A stretch of DNA of 64,000 nt. Origin: Anaerovorax sp. IOR16 (lineage in GTDB: Bacteria; Bacillota; Clostridia; Peptostreptococcales; Anaerovoracaceae). The position numbers and the translations under genes are program-made. Each line of letters begins with the position of its first letter. Within the stretch, counting starts at the first letter, position 1. The notes beneath the pieces were generated by a model. The model saw only the letters and a program-made list of their open reading frames with translations. It was not told the origin of the DNA and searched no databases. This document shows positions 9,325-17,900 of this stretch, piece after piece. The stretch spans positions 62,001-126,000 of the forward strand of contig NZ_JADQTL010000011.1 in NCBI RefSeq assembly GCF_017168145.1. The letters are read 5' to 3'.

Positions 9325-10017
9325 ATGAACAATATTATTGAAACAACAAACTTAACCCCGATTGAAATTGTGTTAAAAATGGATAATGACGGATATGTAA
9401 CAGCTTTAAACTTGTATGAGTTTTTAGAACTTAATCCTGTCAATTATGCTAGGTGGTGTAAAACTAATATTTTAGAGAATTCATTTGCTGAAAAGGGAGT
9501 AGATTTTTACTCTTCGCAAAGGAAGAGTAAAGGCAAGGGTAACTTTGCAGATGATTACAAGCTAAAAGTTTCTTTTGCTAAGAAATTAGCCATGCAATCG
9601 AAAACTTCAAGAGGTGAAGAGGCACGATGCTATTTTATAGCTTGTGAAGATGCACTGAAAAGAGTTGCGGCAGAAAAACAGAAATGGGAAATTGAAAGAG
9701 CGAAAGGAGTTGTAATCCGTCACATTTTAACCGATACGATTAAAATGAAAGTTCCGGATAGCCCGCATAAAAGATTTATGTATCCTAACTATACTAAATT
9801 AATTTACAAAACACTGCTCAATAAGACTATGGAAGAATTAAAAGAACAGTATGGAGTTAAAGGGAAAGAAAGCATAAGAGAATATTTAACCGCTGACGAA
9901 TTAAAAGAAGTTGAAACCTTAGAAATGTTAGTGAGTAGCTTAATTAATTATGGTTGGGGATATGATCGAATAAAAGAATTTGTCCAGCAGAATAATGCTA
10001 AGAAATTAGCAGGTTAG
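9325..10017 (+). CDS. AntA/AntB-type phage antirepressor
   Basis: 230 residues from ATG 9325, preceded by 'GGAAGGA'. The upstream GTG at 9283 lies inside the terminator and is rejected. Residues ~10-105 match the AntA/AntB antirepressor domain ('VTALNLYEFLELNPVNYARWCKTNILEN', 'GVDFYSSQRKSKGK', 'DYKLKVSFAKKLAMQSKTSRGEEARCYFI'). The C-terminal half is helical and probably oligomerises. Antirepressors bind and neutralise phage repressors to trigger or maintain lytic growth. Its position between virion and lysis genes, with a terminator on each side, suggests an independent cassette. Confidence 0.8.
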   Translation: MNNIIETTNLTPIEIVLKMDNDGYVTALNLYEFLELNPVNYARWCKTNILENSFAEKGVDFYSSQRKSKGKGNFADDYKLKVSFAKKLAMQSKTSRGEEARCYFIACEDALKRVAAEKQKWEIERAKGVVIRHILTDTIKMKVPDSPHKRFMYPNYTKLIYKTLLNKTMEELKEQYGVKGKESIREYLTADELKEVETLEMLVSSLINYGWGYDRIKEFVQQNNAKKLAG

Positions 10018-10039
10018 TACGCATTAAGCGTGCTTTTTT
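10017..10039 (+). terminator. Rho-independent terminator after the antirepressor
   Basis: Stem GTACGC / GCGTGC, loop ATTAA, then TTTTTTATTACAG. It begins at the antirepressor stop codon and is nearly identical in sequence and placement to the terminator at 9269. Confidence 0.75.
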
Positions 10040-10060
10040 ATTACAGAAAGGGTGATTGAT

Positions 10061-10714
10061 ATGATATTAAAGTCAAAACTAAGCAAAAATTATCCAATGG
10101 CAGATCCAAAGAAATATTTAATAGGATCTCCGGAGCTGCTTGATCCTGTTTTCGCCGGACGGCTTGCTTATCTTGCAAAATGTAAAGGCGTAAAGATAAA
10201 ACTTACAGAGGGCTTTCGATCGAGCAAGAGACAACAAGAACTTTACAACATGTATTTGCAGTATAAACGCACCGGAAAAGGTAGCATAAAAAGCGCAGCT
10301 CGACCGGGTACAAGCTGGCATGAGTTTAGATTAGCAGTAGACACATCAACGTATCCGGTTAGAGGAATGAATAACACTCAGTTAGCTCGATACGGTCTAT
10401 GCAAGCCGATTAAAAGCGAAGGCTGGCATATACAACCTTTAGAAACAAAAGGGAAATCAAACAGAAAGGCTTTTGCTCCGGCAGAAGTAGAAGAGGAGGA
10501 AGAAGTGGATACAACTACAATCACAGCGAAAATGAATGGAAAAAATACAAAGTTAACTAGCATTCTTTATAAAAATGAGAATTATGTAAGATTGAGAGAT
10601 CTTGCAGAGGCTCAGTCAGATGATGCGCTCGAAGTAAGTTGGAACCAAGCTACAAAAACCGTAGAAATCAAAAGTAAACAGGAGGGCAAACAATGGACTG
10701 GACATCAATTATAA
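10061..10714 (+). CDS. Phage endolysin, M15 D-Ala-D-Ala/L-Ala-D-Glu-type peptidase with C-terminal stalk domain
   Basis: 217 residues. ATG 10061 is chosen because 'GAAAGGGTGA' lies 7 bp upstream; a GTG at 10052 is inside that site. The M15 zinc peptidase signature is visible: 'SWHEFRLAVD' (His and Asp ligands; the usual Gly of SxHxxGxAxD is Arg) and 'GWHIQP' (third ligand). An acidic linker ('EVEEEEEVD', ~145) leads to a copper-amine-oxidase-N-like repeat ('NYVRLRDLAEAQ') that probably binds the wall. The same module is in the protease at 2851. It cleaves peptidoglycan peptides at lysis and is followed by holin-type genes. Confidence 0.85.
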   Translation: MILKSKLSKNYPMADPKKYLIGSPELLDPVFAGRLAYLAKCKGVKIKLTEGFRSSKRQQELYNMYLQYKRTGKGSIKSAARPGTSWHEFRLAVDTSTYPVRGMNNTQLARYGLCKPIKSEGWHIQPLETKGKSNRKAFAPAEVEEEEEVDTTTITAKMNGKNTKLTSILYKNENYVRLRDLAEAQSDDALEVSWNQATKTVEIKSKQEGKQWTGHQL

Positions 10715-10917
10715 CAGCGGCGTTCGCTTGCATCGGAACCGCAGCAGGAAGTTTGTACGGTATAAAAAAATCAAACAGCCTTATCGAATACCGAATGGAT
10801 AAACTTGAAACAAAGGTAGACAAACATAACAGCGTTGTGGAAAGAACATACAGACTGGAAGAACAAATAAAAACTGCGAATCATCGGATCGCTGACTTAG
10901 AGGAGGCTTCAAAATGA
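10693..10917 (+). CDS. Small membrane-anchored coiled-coil lysis protein (XhlA-like)
   Basis: 74 residues, overlapping the endolysin 3' end by 22 bp, with 'AGGAGGGC' before ATG 10693. One N-terminal membrane segment ('IITAAFACIGTAAGSLYGI') is followed by a charged coiled coil ('YRMDKLETKVDKHNSVVERTY'). This is the layout of XhlA/haemolysin-like accessory proteins of Firmicute phage lysis modules. A role with the holin in export or activation of the endolysin is inferred from position. Confidence 0.6.
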   Translation: MDWTSIITAAFACIGTAAGSLYGIKKSNSLIEYRMDKLETKVDKHNSVVERTYRLEEQIKTANHRIADLEEASK

Positions 10918-11108
10918 GATTCAGTAAAAAGATTGTAACCGCTATAGTAATTTTAAACATCACCTTTGCAATAGCGGTATTAGCCTGCTTTTGGCATACC
11001 GGAAATGAACCAGGCGTGCTCGTCGGTGCGTGGTTTGCCTTTACGACAGGCGAGCTTTGGGCATTGTCCAAAGTAACTCGTGAGAAGAATAAAAAGGATG
11101 GTGAGTAA
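10914..11108 (+). CDS. Small two-span membrane protein of the lysis module
   Basis: 64 residues with two hydrophobic stretches ('IVTAIVILNITFAIAVLACFW' and 'GVLVGAWFAFTTGELWAL') and a charged tail. ATG overlaps the stop of the previous gene (ATGA) and 'GAGGAGG' precedes it, so the two are translationally coupled. Proteins of this size and place are common between XhlA-like and holin genes in clostridial phages. A holin or antiholin role is possible but not shown. Confidence 0.55.
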   Translation: MRFSKKIVTAIVILNITFAIAVLACFWHTGNEPGVLVGAWFAFTTGELWALSKVTREKNKKDGE

Positions 11109-11110
11109 TC

Positions 11111-11440
11111 ATGGAACAGATTTTATTGTCGTTATTAACACTTGTGCTTGCAATCGCAACGTACATATTCAAGTCGGTCATAGTTCCTTACATGGAAAGC
11201 AAGGTAAAGAAAAATGATTTAGAGAAAGTCCTTGCACTTGTAAAAATTGCAGTGGCAGCAGCGGAACAGATATACAAAGAAAGTAAGGTTGGAAGACAGA
11301 AAAAAGAATACGTTAAGAAGTACCTAGCACTCCTTGGAATCGAATTAAGCGAAGCAGAACTCAACGGGTTAATTGAATCTGCAGTATATGAATTAAACCA
11401 AACCAAGACGGAATTAATTGACTCTGTACCGACAGTATAA
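11111..11440 (+). CDS. Phage holin, LLH family-like
   Basis: 109 residues, 2 bp after the previous gene. One N-terminal membrane segment ('LLSLLTLVLAIATYIFKSVIVPY') is followed by a helical domain ('LVKIAVAAAEQIYKESKVGRQKKEYV', 'IESAVYELN'), which matches the LLH holin family. It would control the timing of membrane permeabilisation for the endolysin. It is the last gene of the prophage and is followed by a strong terminator. Confidence 0.8.
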   Translation: MEQILLSLLTLVLAIATYIFKSVIVPYMESKVKKNDLEKVLALVKIAVAAAEQIYKESKVGRQKKEYVKKYLALLGIELSEAELNGLIESAVYELNQTKTELIDSVPTV

Positions 11441-11475
11441 AGTAAAGCAAATGGAGAAAAACATATAAATTAGTC

Positions 11476-11505
11476 AAAAGCCGTCTCTTCGGAGGCGGCT
11501 TTTTA
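11476..11505 (+). terminator. Strong terminator at the prophage end
   Basis: Stem AAAGCCGTCTC / GAGGCGGCTTT with a TTCG tetraloop and T-run. It ends the lysis operon. Confidence 0.9.
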
Positions 11506-11510
11506 ATTGT

Positions 11511-11564
11511 GTGTTGCATTTCGTGTTGCATTTGTACGAAAAAAGCATCTTTTCTATGCAACAT
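11511..11564 (+). repeat. Short repeats TGTTGCAT near the prophage/tRNA junction
   Basis: GTGTTGCATTT occurs at 11511-11521 and again at 11523-11533, 12 bp apart. The inverted form ATGCAACA is at 11557-11564. They lie between the last prophage terminator and the tRNA-Ser 3' end, where arm-type sites of a tyrosine integrase would be expected. This is inference; the integrase is not in the window. Confidence 0.4.
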
Positions 11565-11621
11565 GCTATCGTTTTTTTGTAAAAACAATTCAATTTAAAA
11601 CCCTTATGAATGTTGAAAAAT

Positions 11622-11652
11622 AAAGAAGAACCGCTATTTATAACGGTTCTCA
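11622..11652 (-). terminator. Terminator downstream of tRNA-Ser
   Basis: On the minus strand, AGAACCG / CGGTTCT forms a stem followed by a T-rich stretch, 4 bp past the CCA end of the tRNA gene. Confidence 0.65.
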
Positions 11653-11655
11653 TTT

Positions 11656-11743
11656 TGGCGGAGGACATGGGACTCGAACCCACGGGGCTGTTACACCTTA
11701 CTCGCTTTCCAGGCGAGCTCCTTAGCCACTCGGTCAATCCTCC
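11656..11743 (-). tRNA. tRNA-Ser (anticodon GGA), CCA encoded
   Basis: On the minus strand an 88-nt cloverleaf folds. The acceptor GGAGGAU pairs with GUCCUCC, followed by G and encoded CCA. The anticodon stem GCUCGC / GCGAGU holds CUGGAAA with anticodon GGA. There is a long class II variable arm and a T-loop GUUCGAGUC. The prophage abuts its 3' side, so it is a probable integration target. Confidence 0.95.
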
Positions 11744-11802
11744 ATAGTACTTTTCGCTTGTTTTTTTCTATTCATTTTTGTACTCGGTAGCGTACCTTTA
11801 AT

Positions 11803-11831
11803 AATATAACGTATTTCGTCAAAAAATGCAA
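11803..11831 (-). promoter_or_regulatory. Sigma-A-type promoter of tRNA-Ser
   Basis: On the minus strand, TTGCAT (-35) and TATATT (-10) are separated by 17 bp. The predicted transcript start is about 55 bp before the mature tRNA 5' end. Confidence 0.5.
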
Positions 11832-11899
11832 CAACTATTTTAATAATAATCAAAATTTATCGGACAGCCTTTGCATACATTGTATGGGAGGGCAAATTT

Positions 11900-12430
11900 A
11901 TGAATGTTAGGATAAAAAGAAATGGAGTGCGAAAATATCGCTCAAAGAGGCAAGTAGCTCAAGATCAAGTAAGAGGATTGGCATGTCTTATCTTATTAGG
12001 GTTTCTTGCCGGTGCGATGCTTTATATATTTGAGCCAAAGGTAGAGCCGGAATTATTTAAGGGAAAAGGAAAATTTGAAGTAACCGATGGACTCGAAATT
12101 CACGAAGAAATTTCAGGGGCATATAAAATCAACGCATTGCTGCCTCAGATTGTTTCCGATTTAAGAAATGCAACTGACATAAGTGCAGAAATTGCAACAG
12201 ATTTTTATTATTTATATGATCGAAATAAGGAGAATGTAGCGGAGGCATTTAGTGGATGGATAAATCCGACAATAGAAGTATCTTATCAAGTGAAAAGAAA
12301 AAATAAAGTTTATGACATTGCAATTACTACGAAGGTTTCTTCTATTTATGCATATAAACCACTTACAATCGTAAGACATTATTTTTATGATGCAAAAAAA
12401 CAGGAAGTAGTACAATCAAAAATAGAATGA
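11900..12430 (+). CDS. Membrane-anchored protein of unknown function (paralogue of the gene at 13026)
   Basis: 176 residues, ATG 11900 behind 'GGGAGG'. A very basic cytoplasmic N-terminus ('RIKRNGVRKYRSKRQ') precedes one membrane segment ('LACLILLGFLAGAMLYIF', ~28-46). An extracellular domain follows with 'DLRNATDISAEI' and 'ISYQV/VSYQVKRKNKVYDIAITTKVSS'. The extracellular pattern (helix of ~30 residues, then paired beta strands) is reminiscent of DUF4163/DUF3298-type domains found in RsiV and PdaC, and repeats in the gene at 13026. No catalytic residues can be named. Confidence 0.6.
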   Translation: MNVRIKRNGVRKYRSKRQVAQDQVRGLACLILLGFLAGAMLYIFEPKVEPELFKGKGKFEVTDGLEIHEEISGAYKINALLPQIVSDLRNATDISAEIATDFYYLYDRNKENVAEAFSGWINPTIEVSYQVKRKNKVYDIAITTKVSSIYAYKPLTIVRHYFYDAKKQEVVQSKIE

Positions 12431-12440
12431 GGGAGAAATA

Positions 12441-12471
12441 AAAAACCGCAAAAGTTTCTTTTACGGTTTTC
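12441..12471 (+). terminator. Terminator after the membrane protein gene
   Basis: AAAACCG / CGGTTTT stem with an A/T-rich inner arm and T-rich tail, 10 bp after the stop codon. It may work in both directions, since the minus-strand YbjQ gene ends at 12537. Confidence 0.65.
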
Positions 12472-12536
12472 ATATTAATTTATATTATTTTTATAATTAG
12501 TGATTGTTTTTTTCAATTAAAGGTAAATGAATTTAA

Positions 12537-12857
12537 TCATTCACAGAATACAGCTGTTCCAGAAGCTGTCACCATAAGCATTCCGTTATCGGATCCTAAA
12601 ACCTCATAATCAATGTCTACGCCTACGATTGCATTGGCACCTAATTCTAAAGCTCGATATTCCATCTCCTTAAGCGCATTCAATCTTGCATTAATTAATT
12701 CATCTTCATAGCTTCCGGAGCGTCCTCCAAAAATATTGGATAGACCTGCAGCAAAATCTTTTAATAGATTTACACCGGAAACGACTTCCCCAAAAACAAT
12801 TCCCTTATACTGTGTGATTTTTTTTCCTTCAACGCTTGGTGTTGTAGTTACAATCAT
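12537..12857 (-). CDS. YbjQ/UPF0145 family protein
   Basis: 106 residues, matching the family's usual length of about 105. Family landmarks are '[16 protein letters not shown]', '[23 protein letters not shown]' and '[20 protein letters not shown]'. These proteins form pentameric beta-barrel rings; their biochemical role is not established, though metal binding has been proposed for relatives. 'GAAAGGGGAAA' precedes ATG. It lies convergent to the membrane protein gene and is transcribed alone. Confidence 0.85.
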   Translation of the reverse strand: MIVTTTPSVEGKKITQYKGIVFGEVVSGVNLLKDFAAGLSNIFGGRSGSYEDELINARLNALKEMEYRALELGANAIVGVDIDYEVLGSDNGMLMVTASGTAVFCE

Positions 12858-13025
12858 AATTTTCCCCTTTCAAATCAATCTTTATTGAAAAATAATTCTG
12901 TTTTTACAATACCTTTTTCCTTCTTCATTGTCAAGAAAAAGCAACATATACGAGAATTGGTCGAAGAAAGTTAGGTTCTAAAATAGGACAAGATATCGTA
13001 AAATGAAAAGGGGGGATTGTGTAAG

Positions 13026-13682
13026 ATGATAGGTTTTATAAAAAAAGTAGTTCAGAGTTACATAAAGCAATTTGGAGCAGCCATTCTTTGTATTGGCATT
13101 ATTTTCGCAGGAATATTACTTTCATCTTGTCAATTACAAAGGCCCTTTGCCATATCAAATGATCGAGATTCCTTGAACGTTGTTGTGGAATATGAACGGC
13201 ACGAAGATTTACCGGATATTTATAAAATAGATGTTGTGATTCCCAAAATTGAATCATCTGGGGATACAATTAAAACATTGAATGAAACCATTCGTGATGA
13301 ATTTATGGAATATTATGAGTTAAATGCGGGTAATGCCAATGAAATTTTAGGAGGATGGCGATACCCTCAAATTGATATTTCTTATAAAGTAGTTCGAATC
13401 AAACAAATATGTGCAATTAGTATCATTACTGAAATTCATTCAGAGCAGGATCAGGGTAGAGAATCTTCTGTTCGAAGCTATTATTATGATGAACTGCAGA
13501 AAAAAATTTTAAGTTCCAAGGAATATTTAGAGAAACTAGGTCTTACACCTGATGAGGTGGAACAAGCATTTTTAGAAGGGGTGGGACAAAATTATAATCT
13601 TGAACACGTAGCGTTTTCCAGTTTGCAAAACCATTTTTATATTAATGAAAAAAAGCAGCCTGTTTTTTTCGTGGTTGATTAA
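13026..13682 (+). CDS. Membrane-anchored or lipoprotein-like protein, DUF4163-type extracellular domain
   Basis: 218 residues. ATG 13026 is preferred over TTG 13017, which is too close to the 'AAAGGGGG' site. The N-terminal segment 'FGAAILCIGIIFAGILLSSCQLQ' reads as a signal peptide with a lipobox-like LLSSC, so lipidation of that Cys is possible. The exported part ('YKIDVVIPKIESSGDTIKTLNETIRDEF', 'GGWRYPQIDISYKVV', 'RSYYYDELQKKIL') aligns by eye with the protein at 11900 and continues with a DUF3298-like end ('EYLEKLGLTPDEVEQAF', 'HFYINEKKQPVFFV'). Function unknown; RsiV-like anti-sigma or PdaC-like envelope roles are possible. Confidence 0.6.
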   Translation: MIGFIKKVVQSYIKQFGAAILCIGIIFAGILLSSCQLQRPFAISNDRDSLNVVVEYERHEDLPDIYKIDVVIPKIESSGDTIKTLNETIRDEFMEYYELNAGNANEILGGWRYPQIDISYKVVRIKQICAISIITEIHSEQDQGRESSVRSYYYDELQKKILSSKEYLEKLGLTPDEVEQAFLEGVGQNYNLEHVAFSSLQNHFYINEKKQPVFFVVD

Positions 13683-13790
13683 AAGCAGTTGTGATATATT
13701 TATCGTTGTCTTAGAATGAAGGGTGTAAATGTTATTTTAGAATTGTATTTAAGAAATAGAAATTGTAATAGAAAGGTTCGGGGGACTGCT

Positions 13791-14945
13791 ATGAAACTAC
13801 TGCATATAGGGGATTTACATATCGGTAAACGAGTTTTCGAGTGTTCGATGCTGGAGGAACAAAAAGAAGTACTGCGCCAAATAATAGCGATTATAAAAAA
13901 AGAAAAGCCATTTGTTGTGCTGTTAGCAGGGGATGTTTATGATAAGGGGGTACCTTCTGCAGAAGCAGTTGAGCTTTTTGATGAGTTTTTGACGGAGCTT
14001 TCAAAAACTTCCAGTAACGTGTTATTAATCAGCGGTAATCATGATTCTCCTGAACGATTACATTTTGGAAGCCGTATTTTTAGAGAACAGGGAATATTTA
14101 TTGCAGGTACTTTTGAAGGACAATTACAGAAGGCGACCTTAGAAGATGAACTTGGTACGGTTAATTTTTATCTTCTGCCTTATATTAAGCCTTCTGCGGT
14201 GCGGCCGTATTTTTTGGACAAAGAGATTAAAAATTATGAGGATGCTGTGCGTTCTATATTAGAAGCTGAAGAGATAATAGAATCGGAACGAAATGTCATT
14301 TTAGCGCACCAATTTGTAACTGCATCTGGAAAAGTACCTGAACGATGTGAATCGGAAATTCTTTCCGTAGGAGGAGTTGACCAAATTGATGCAGGCTTAT
14401 TTTCAAAATTTGATTATGTTGCACTTGGTCACTTACATGGAGCACAGAAAATTGGAAGAGAGACAGTACGTTATGCCGGATCGGTGCTAAAGTATTCTTT
14501 TTCAGAAATAAATCATAAAAAATCAGTTACAATGATTGAACTTGGAAAGAAGGGAGAAGTAGAAATTCAACTGATTGCTTTACCATTCCAACGAGATTTT
14601 CGAGAAATAAAAGGTCCTTTGGAAGAATTAATTAAGCCTGAGATTGTCAGCTGTGGAAATGCAGAGGATTATTTATCTGTAATTCTAACAGACGAAGAGC
14701 CGATTGCAGATCCTTTAGGAAAACTGCGGAGCCGATATCCAAACGTGATGCGGCTTACTTTCGAGAATCGGAAAAACAGTGGATGGAAACCAGAGTGGAG
14801 CGAATCACCGGAGAACCTTACAAAAAAAGAACCAATGACGCTTTTTGAAGATTTTTTCTTTCTACAAAATGGGAGTAAGATGACAGAGCAACAGAGGATG
14901 TTAATGAAAGATCTTTTTAGAAAAACGTTAGGAGGTGATCAATAA
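13791..14945 (+). CDS. sbcD: Nuclease SbcCD subunit D (Mre11-like exonuclease)
   Basis: 384 residues from ATG 13791; upstream in-frame codons lack a ribosome binding site, whereas 'GGGG' precedes this ATG. Metallophosphoesterase motifs appear in order: 'GDLHIGK', 'LAGDVYDKG', 'SGNHDSPERL', 'ILAHQF', 'ALGHLHG'. These bind the two Mn ions. With SbcC it cuts hairpins and blocked double-strand ends. Its stop codon overlaps the sbcC start (TAATG), so the two are coupled. Length fits the family. Confidence 0.95.
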   Translation: MKLLHIGDLHIGKRVFECSMLEEQKEVLRQIIAIIKKEKPFVVLLAGDVYDKGVPSAEAVELFDEFLTELSKTSSNVLLISGNHDSPERLHFGSRIFREQGIFIAGTFEGQLQKATLEDELGTVNFYLLPYIKPSAVRPYFLDKEIKNYEDAVRSILEAEEIIESERNVILAHQFVTASGKVPERCESEILSVGGVDQIDAGLFSKFDYVALGHLHGAQKIGRETVRYAGSVLKYSFSEINHKKSVTMIELGKKGEVEIQLIALPFQRDFREIKGPLEELIKPEIVSCGNAEDYLSVILTDEEPIADPLGKLRSRYPNVMRLTFENRKNSGWKPEWSESPENLTKKEPMTLFEDFFFLQNGSKMTEQQRMLMKDLFRKTLGGDQ

Positions 14946-17900
14946 TGAAACCAATCACCTTAGTTATGAATGCATATGGGCCTTACGGTGGAAAGGTAGA
15001 AATTCCGTTTGAACAATTAGGTGAGCGAGGTTTATTCTTAATTACTGGGGATACCGGATCGGGAAAAACTACTATTTTTGATGCTATAACTTATGCACTT
15101 TTTGGAATGGTTAGCGGAAGTACACGTACGGTAAATACATTACGTAGTGATTTTGCCCTTAATGAAGAGAAAACCTTTGTAGAATTTGTTTTCTTTCACA
15201 AGAATGAAAGATATAAAGTAATTCGAACACCACAGTATGAACGACCTAAAAAACGAGGAAATGGATTTGTGACTCAGGCTGTTGAGGCAGAACTTTTACT
15301 TCCAAGTGGAAAAGTGATTACAAAAGTAAAAGAAGTGGATGAAGCAATTGAGAAAATCTTAGGATTAGATTATAAGCAGTGGATTCAGATTGGAATGATT
15401 GCACAAGGTGAATTTCTAAAACTTCTGAATGCAGATAGTAAAACAAGAAGTGATATTTTCCGTAAGGTTTTTCATACAGATTTCTTTTTAAACATACAGC
15501 AACGTTTGACACAAGAATTATCCATTTGTAGAAAAGAAAAGGAAGCAGCAGAACAAAGATTGTTGCAATACACCGATGGAATACTATTGGAAGAAGATAG
15601 CGAGAAGAAGTGTGTTTTTACTGAATGGCAAAAAGAAAAAAATCAATATCTTATTGATGAAATACTTACGCTTTTAGAAGAACAGTTAGAAGAAGATCGC
15701 ATCGTTGAGAAACATTGGGAGAATAAAATTCAACAGTATGGGATGGAACTCAGAGAACTAACCAGAAAAAAAGCAATTGCAGAAGAAAGCAATCGATTAT
15801 TTATACAATTAGACGAAGCGTTAAAAGAGAAAACGCTGCTTGATGAACAGTACGATAAAATACAAAACAAGAAACAGCGTGTTTCCCTTTCAAAAATAGT
15901 GTCGGAAAAGATTTTACCATTAAAGCAAATCTATAAAAAAAGCAAAGATATTTTAGAAAGGGAAGGATTGCAGCAGGAAGAATTGCATCAAAAGCTAAGC
16001 TCTTTAAATGCGATAAAGTTGCAGAAAGAAAAATCATTTCTTCAAGCAGCACAAATGAAAGAAGAGTTAAATAAATTTATAGGCGAAATTGCGACACTTA
16101 AAGAACGCATACCTCAGTATGAGTTGTCCGAAAAACTGAAACAAGAGCGTGATCGATTAAGTATAGAAGAGAAACGCTTCATTGAGGAGATTAAGAAAAG
16201 TCAAGAAATCAATGAAACGCTAAAAAAAGAAAAAGAATTAAGAAAAGATATTGGGCAAAATCACCTTTCTTGTACACTATCCTTAGAAAAAAAGAGGGCA
16301 GAAGAACAAAAACTGAAAGAGAAAGCGGATGCTTTATCGAATCTTATTTCTCAAATAGATCATTTTCATATGGAAGAAGAAAATTACATACTTGAGTGCC
16401 GAAAATACGAAATGCTTGACCTGTCGGTAGCGGAACTGCAAACGAAATGTATTGAGGAAGAGCATCGTTATTTGAGAGAGCAAGCTGGAGTTCTGGCACA
16501 AACATTACAAGATGGGGAGCCGTGTCCGGTATGTGGATCGAAGGAACATCCAAACAAGGCGATGGTTTCCAAAGATGCCATTACAAAGGAAATGCTTAAT
16601 AAAATGAAGCAAAATGTATCGGAACAACTTAAGCGATTGCAAGAAGCCGGTAATCATTTGGCAGAAAAAAAAGAAAGAACAAATCAAGGAAAAAAACAAA
16701 TAATCTTTGATTACAATAAAATTTTTAAGAATAAAATTAAAATAATATCGCTTGAAGATATAAAAACTTGTGTAATACAAGAAGAACAGGAAACAGGAAA
16801 TCAACTGACTGACAATGCAAAAGAAATAATTTCCTTAATCAATCAGCTAGATGAAATTTTGAAAGAAGAAAAGCATCTCCAAAAAGTGGAAAAAATGCTA
16901 TTACAGCAAGAAATGAATCAAGCAGGGTTACAACAGCAATTGCAGGAGTATAAGGAGGAATTGGCAGCCTTAGATGGGAGATTACTTACAATCCAGAAAC
17001 ATGGTGAAATTAAAGATATTAAGACTGCAAAACAAGAATTATATTTGTTGGAAAAGAAAAAAAGCGAAATGGAAGAAATAATTAAAACCGTAGAAAACGA
17101 ATATCAAAAAATTGAGAAAGAATGCTATGAATTGAAAGCGGTTTTACTTGAAAAAGACCGAATTCTACCACAAATGAAAAGTGAATATCAGTTGGCCTTT
17201 GACGAATACCTAGATGCACTTAATAAGTGTGGAATTAACGAAGAAGAATGTTCGAACATAGAGCAAAATAAGATTCATTTACAAGAGGAAGAAAGAGAGG
17301 TTGAGATATACGATCAACAGGTTAAGGAATGTGCATTACTAATAGGACAGCTAATGAAGCAAACTAAGGGAAAAGAAAAAATTTCCTTAGAAGAGTATTT
17401 TAATCAAATTCAAATTCTTGAAGAAGAAGACCGGCAGACAAAAAGAAAAAAGGAACAAGTAACCATTCGGCTTGCACAAAATTTGAAGACCAAAGAAAAT
17501 ATGATTCATGCAAAAAATGATGCCGAGGAAAAACAACAACGCTTTGCTATGGTTAAGGAACTTTCCGATACTGCAAATGGTAATTTAGCCGGAAAGCAAA
17601 AGATTGCATTTGAATCTTTTGTGCAAGGAGCATATTTTGATTGGATTTTATACCATGCAAATCAACGATTTGGCTTGATGACAAATGGAAGATATCAGTT
17701 AAAAAAACGGGAAAATGCAATGGATTTAAAATCTCAAAGCGGATTAGATTTGGATGTTGCAGATGCATATACAGGAAAAGCTCGTACGGTTAAATCTCTT
17801 TCAGGGGGAGAATCTTTTAAAGCGGCATTATCGCTAGCCTTGGGATTATCCGATGTGATACAAAGTTCACTTGGTGGAATACAGATGGATACGCTTTTTA

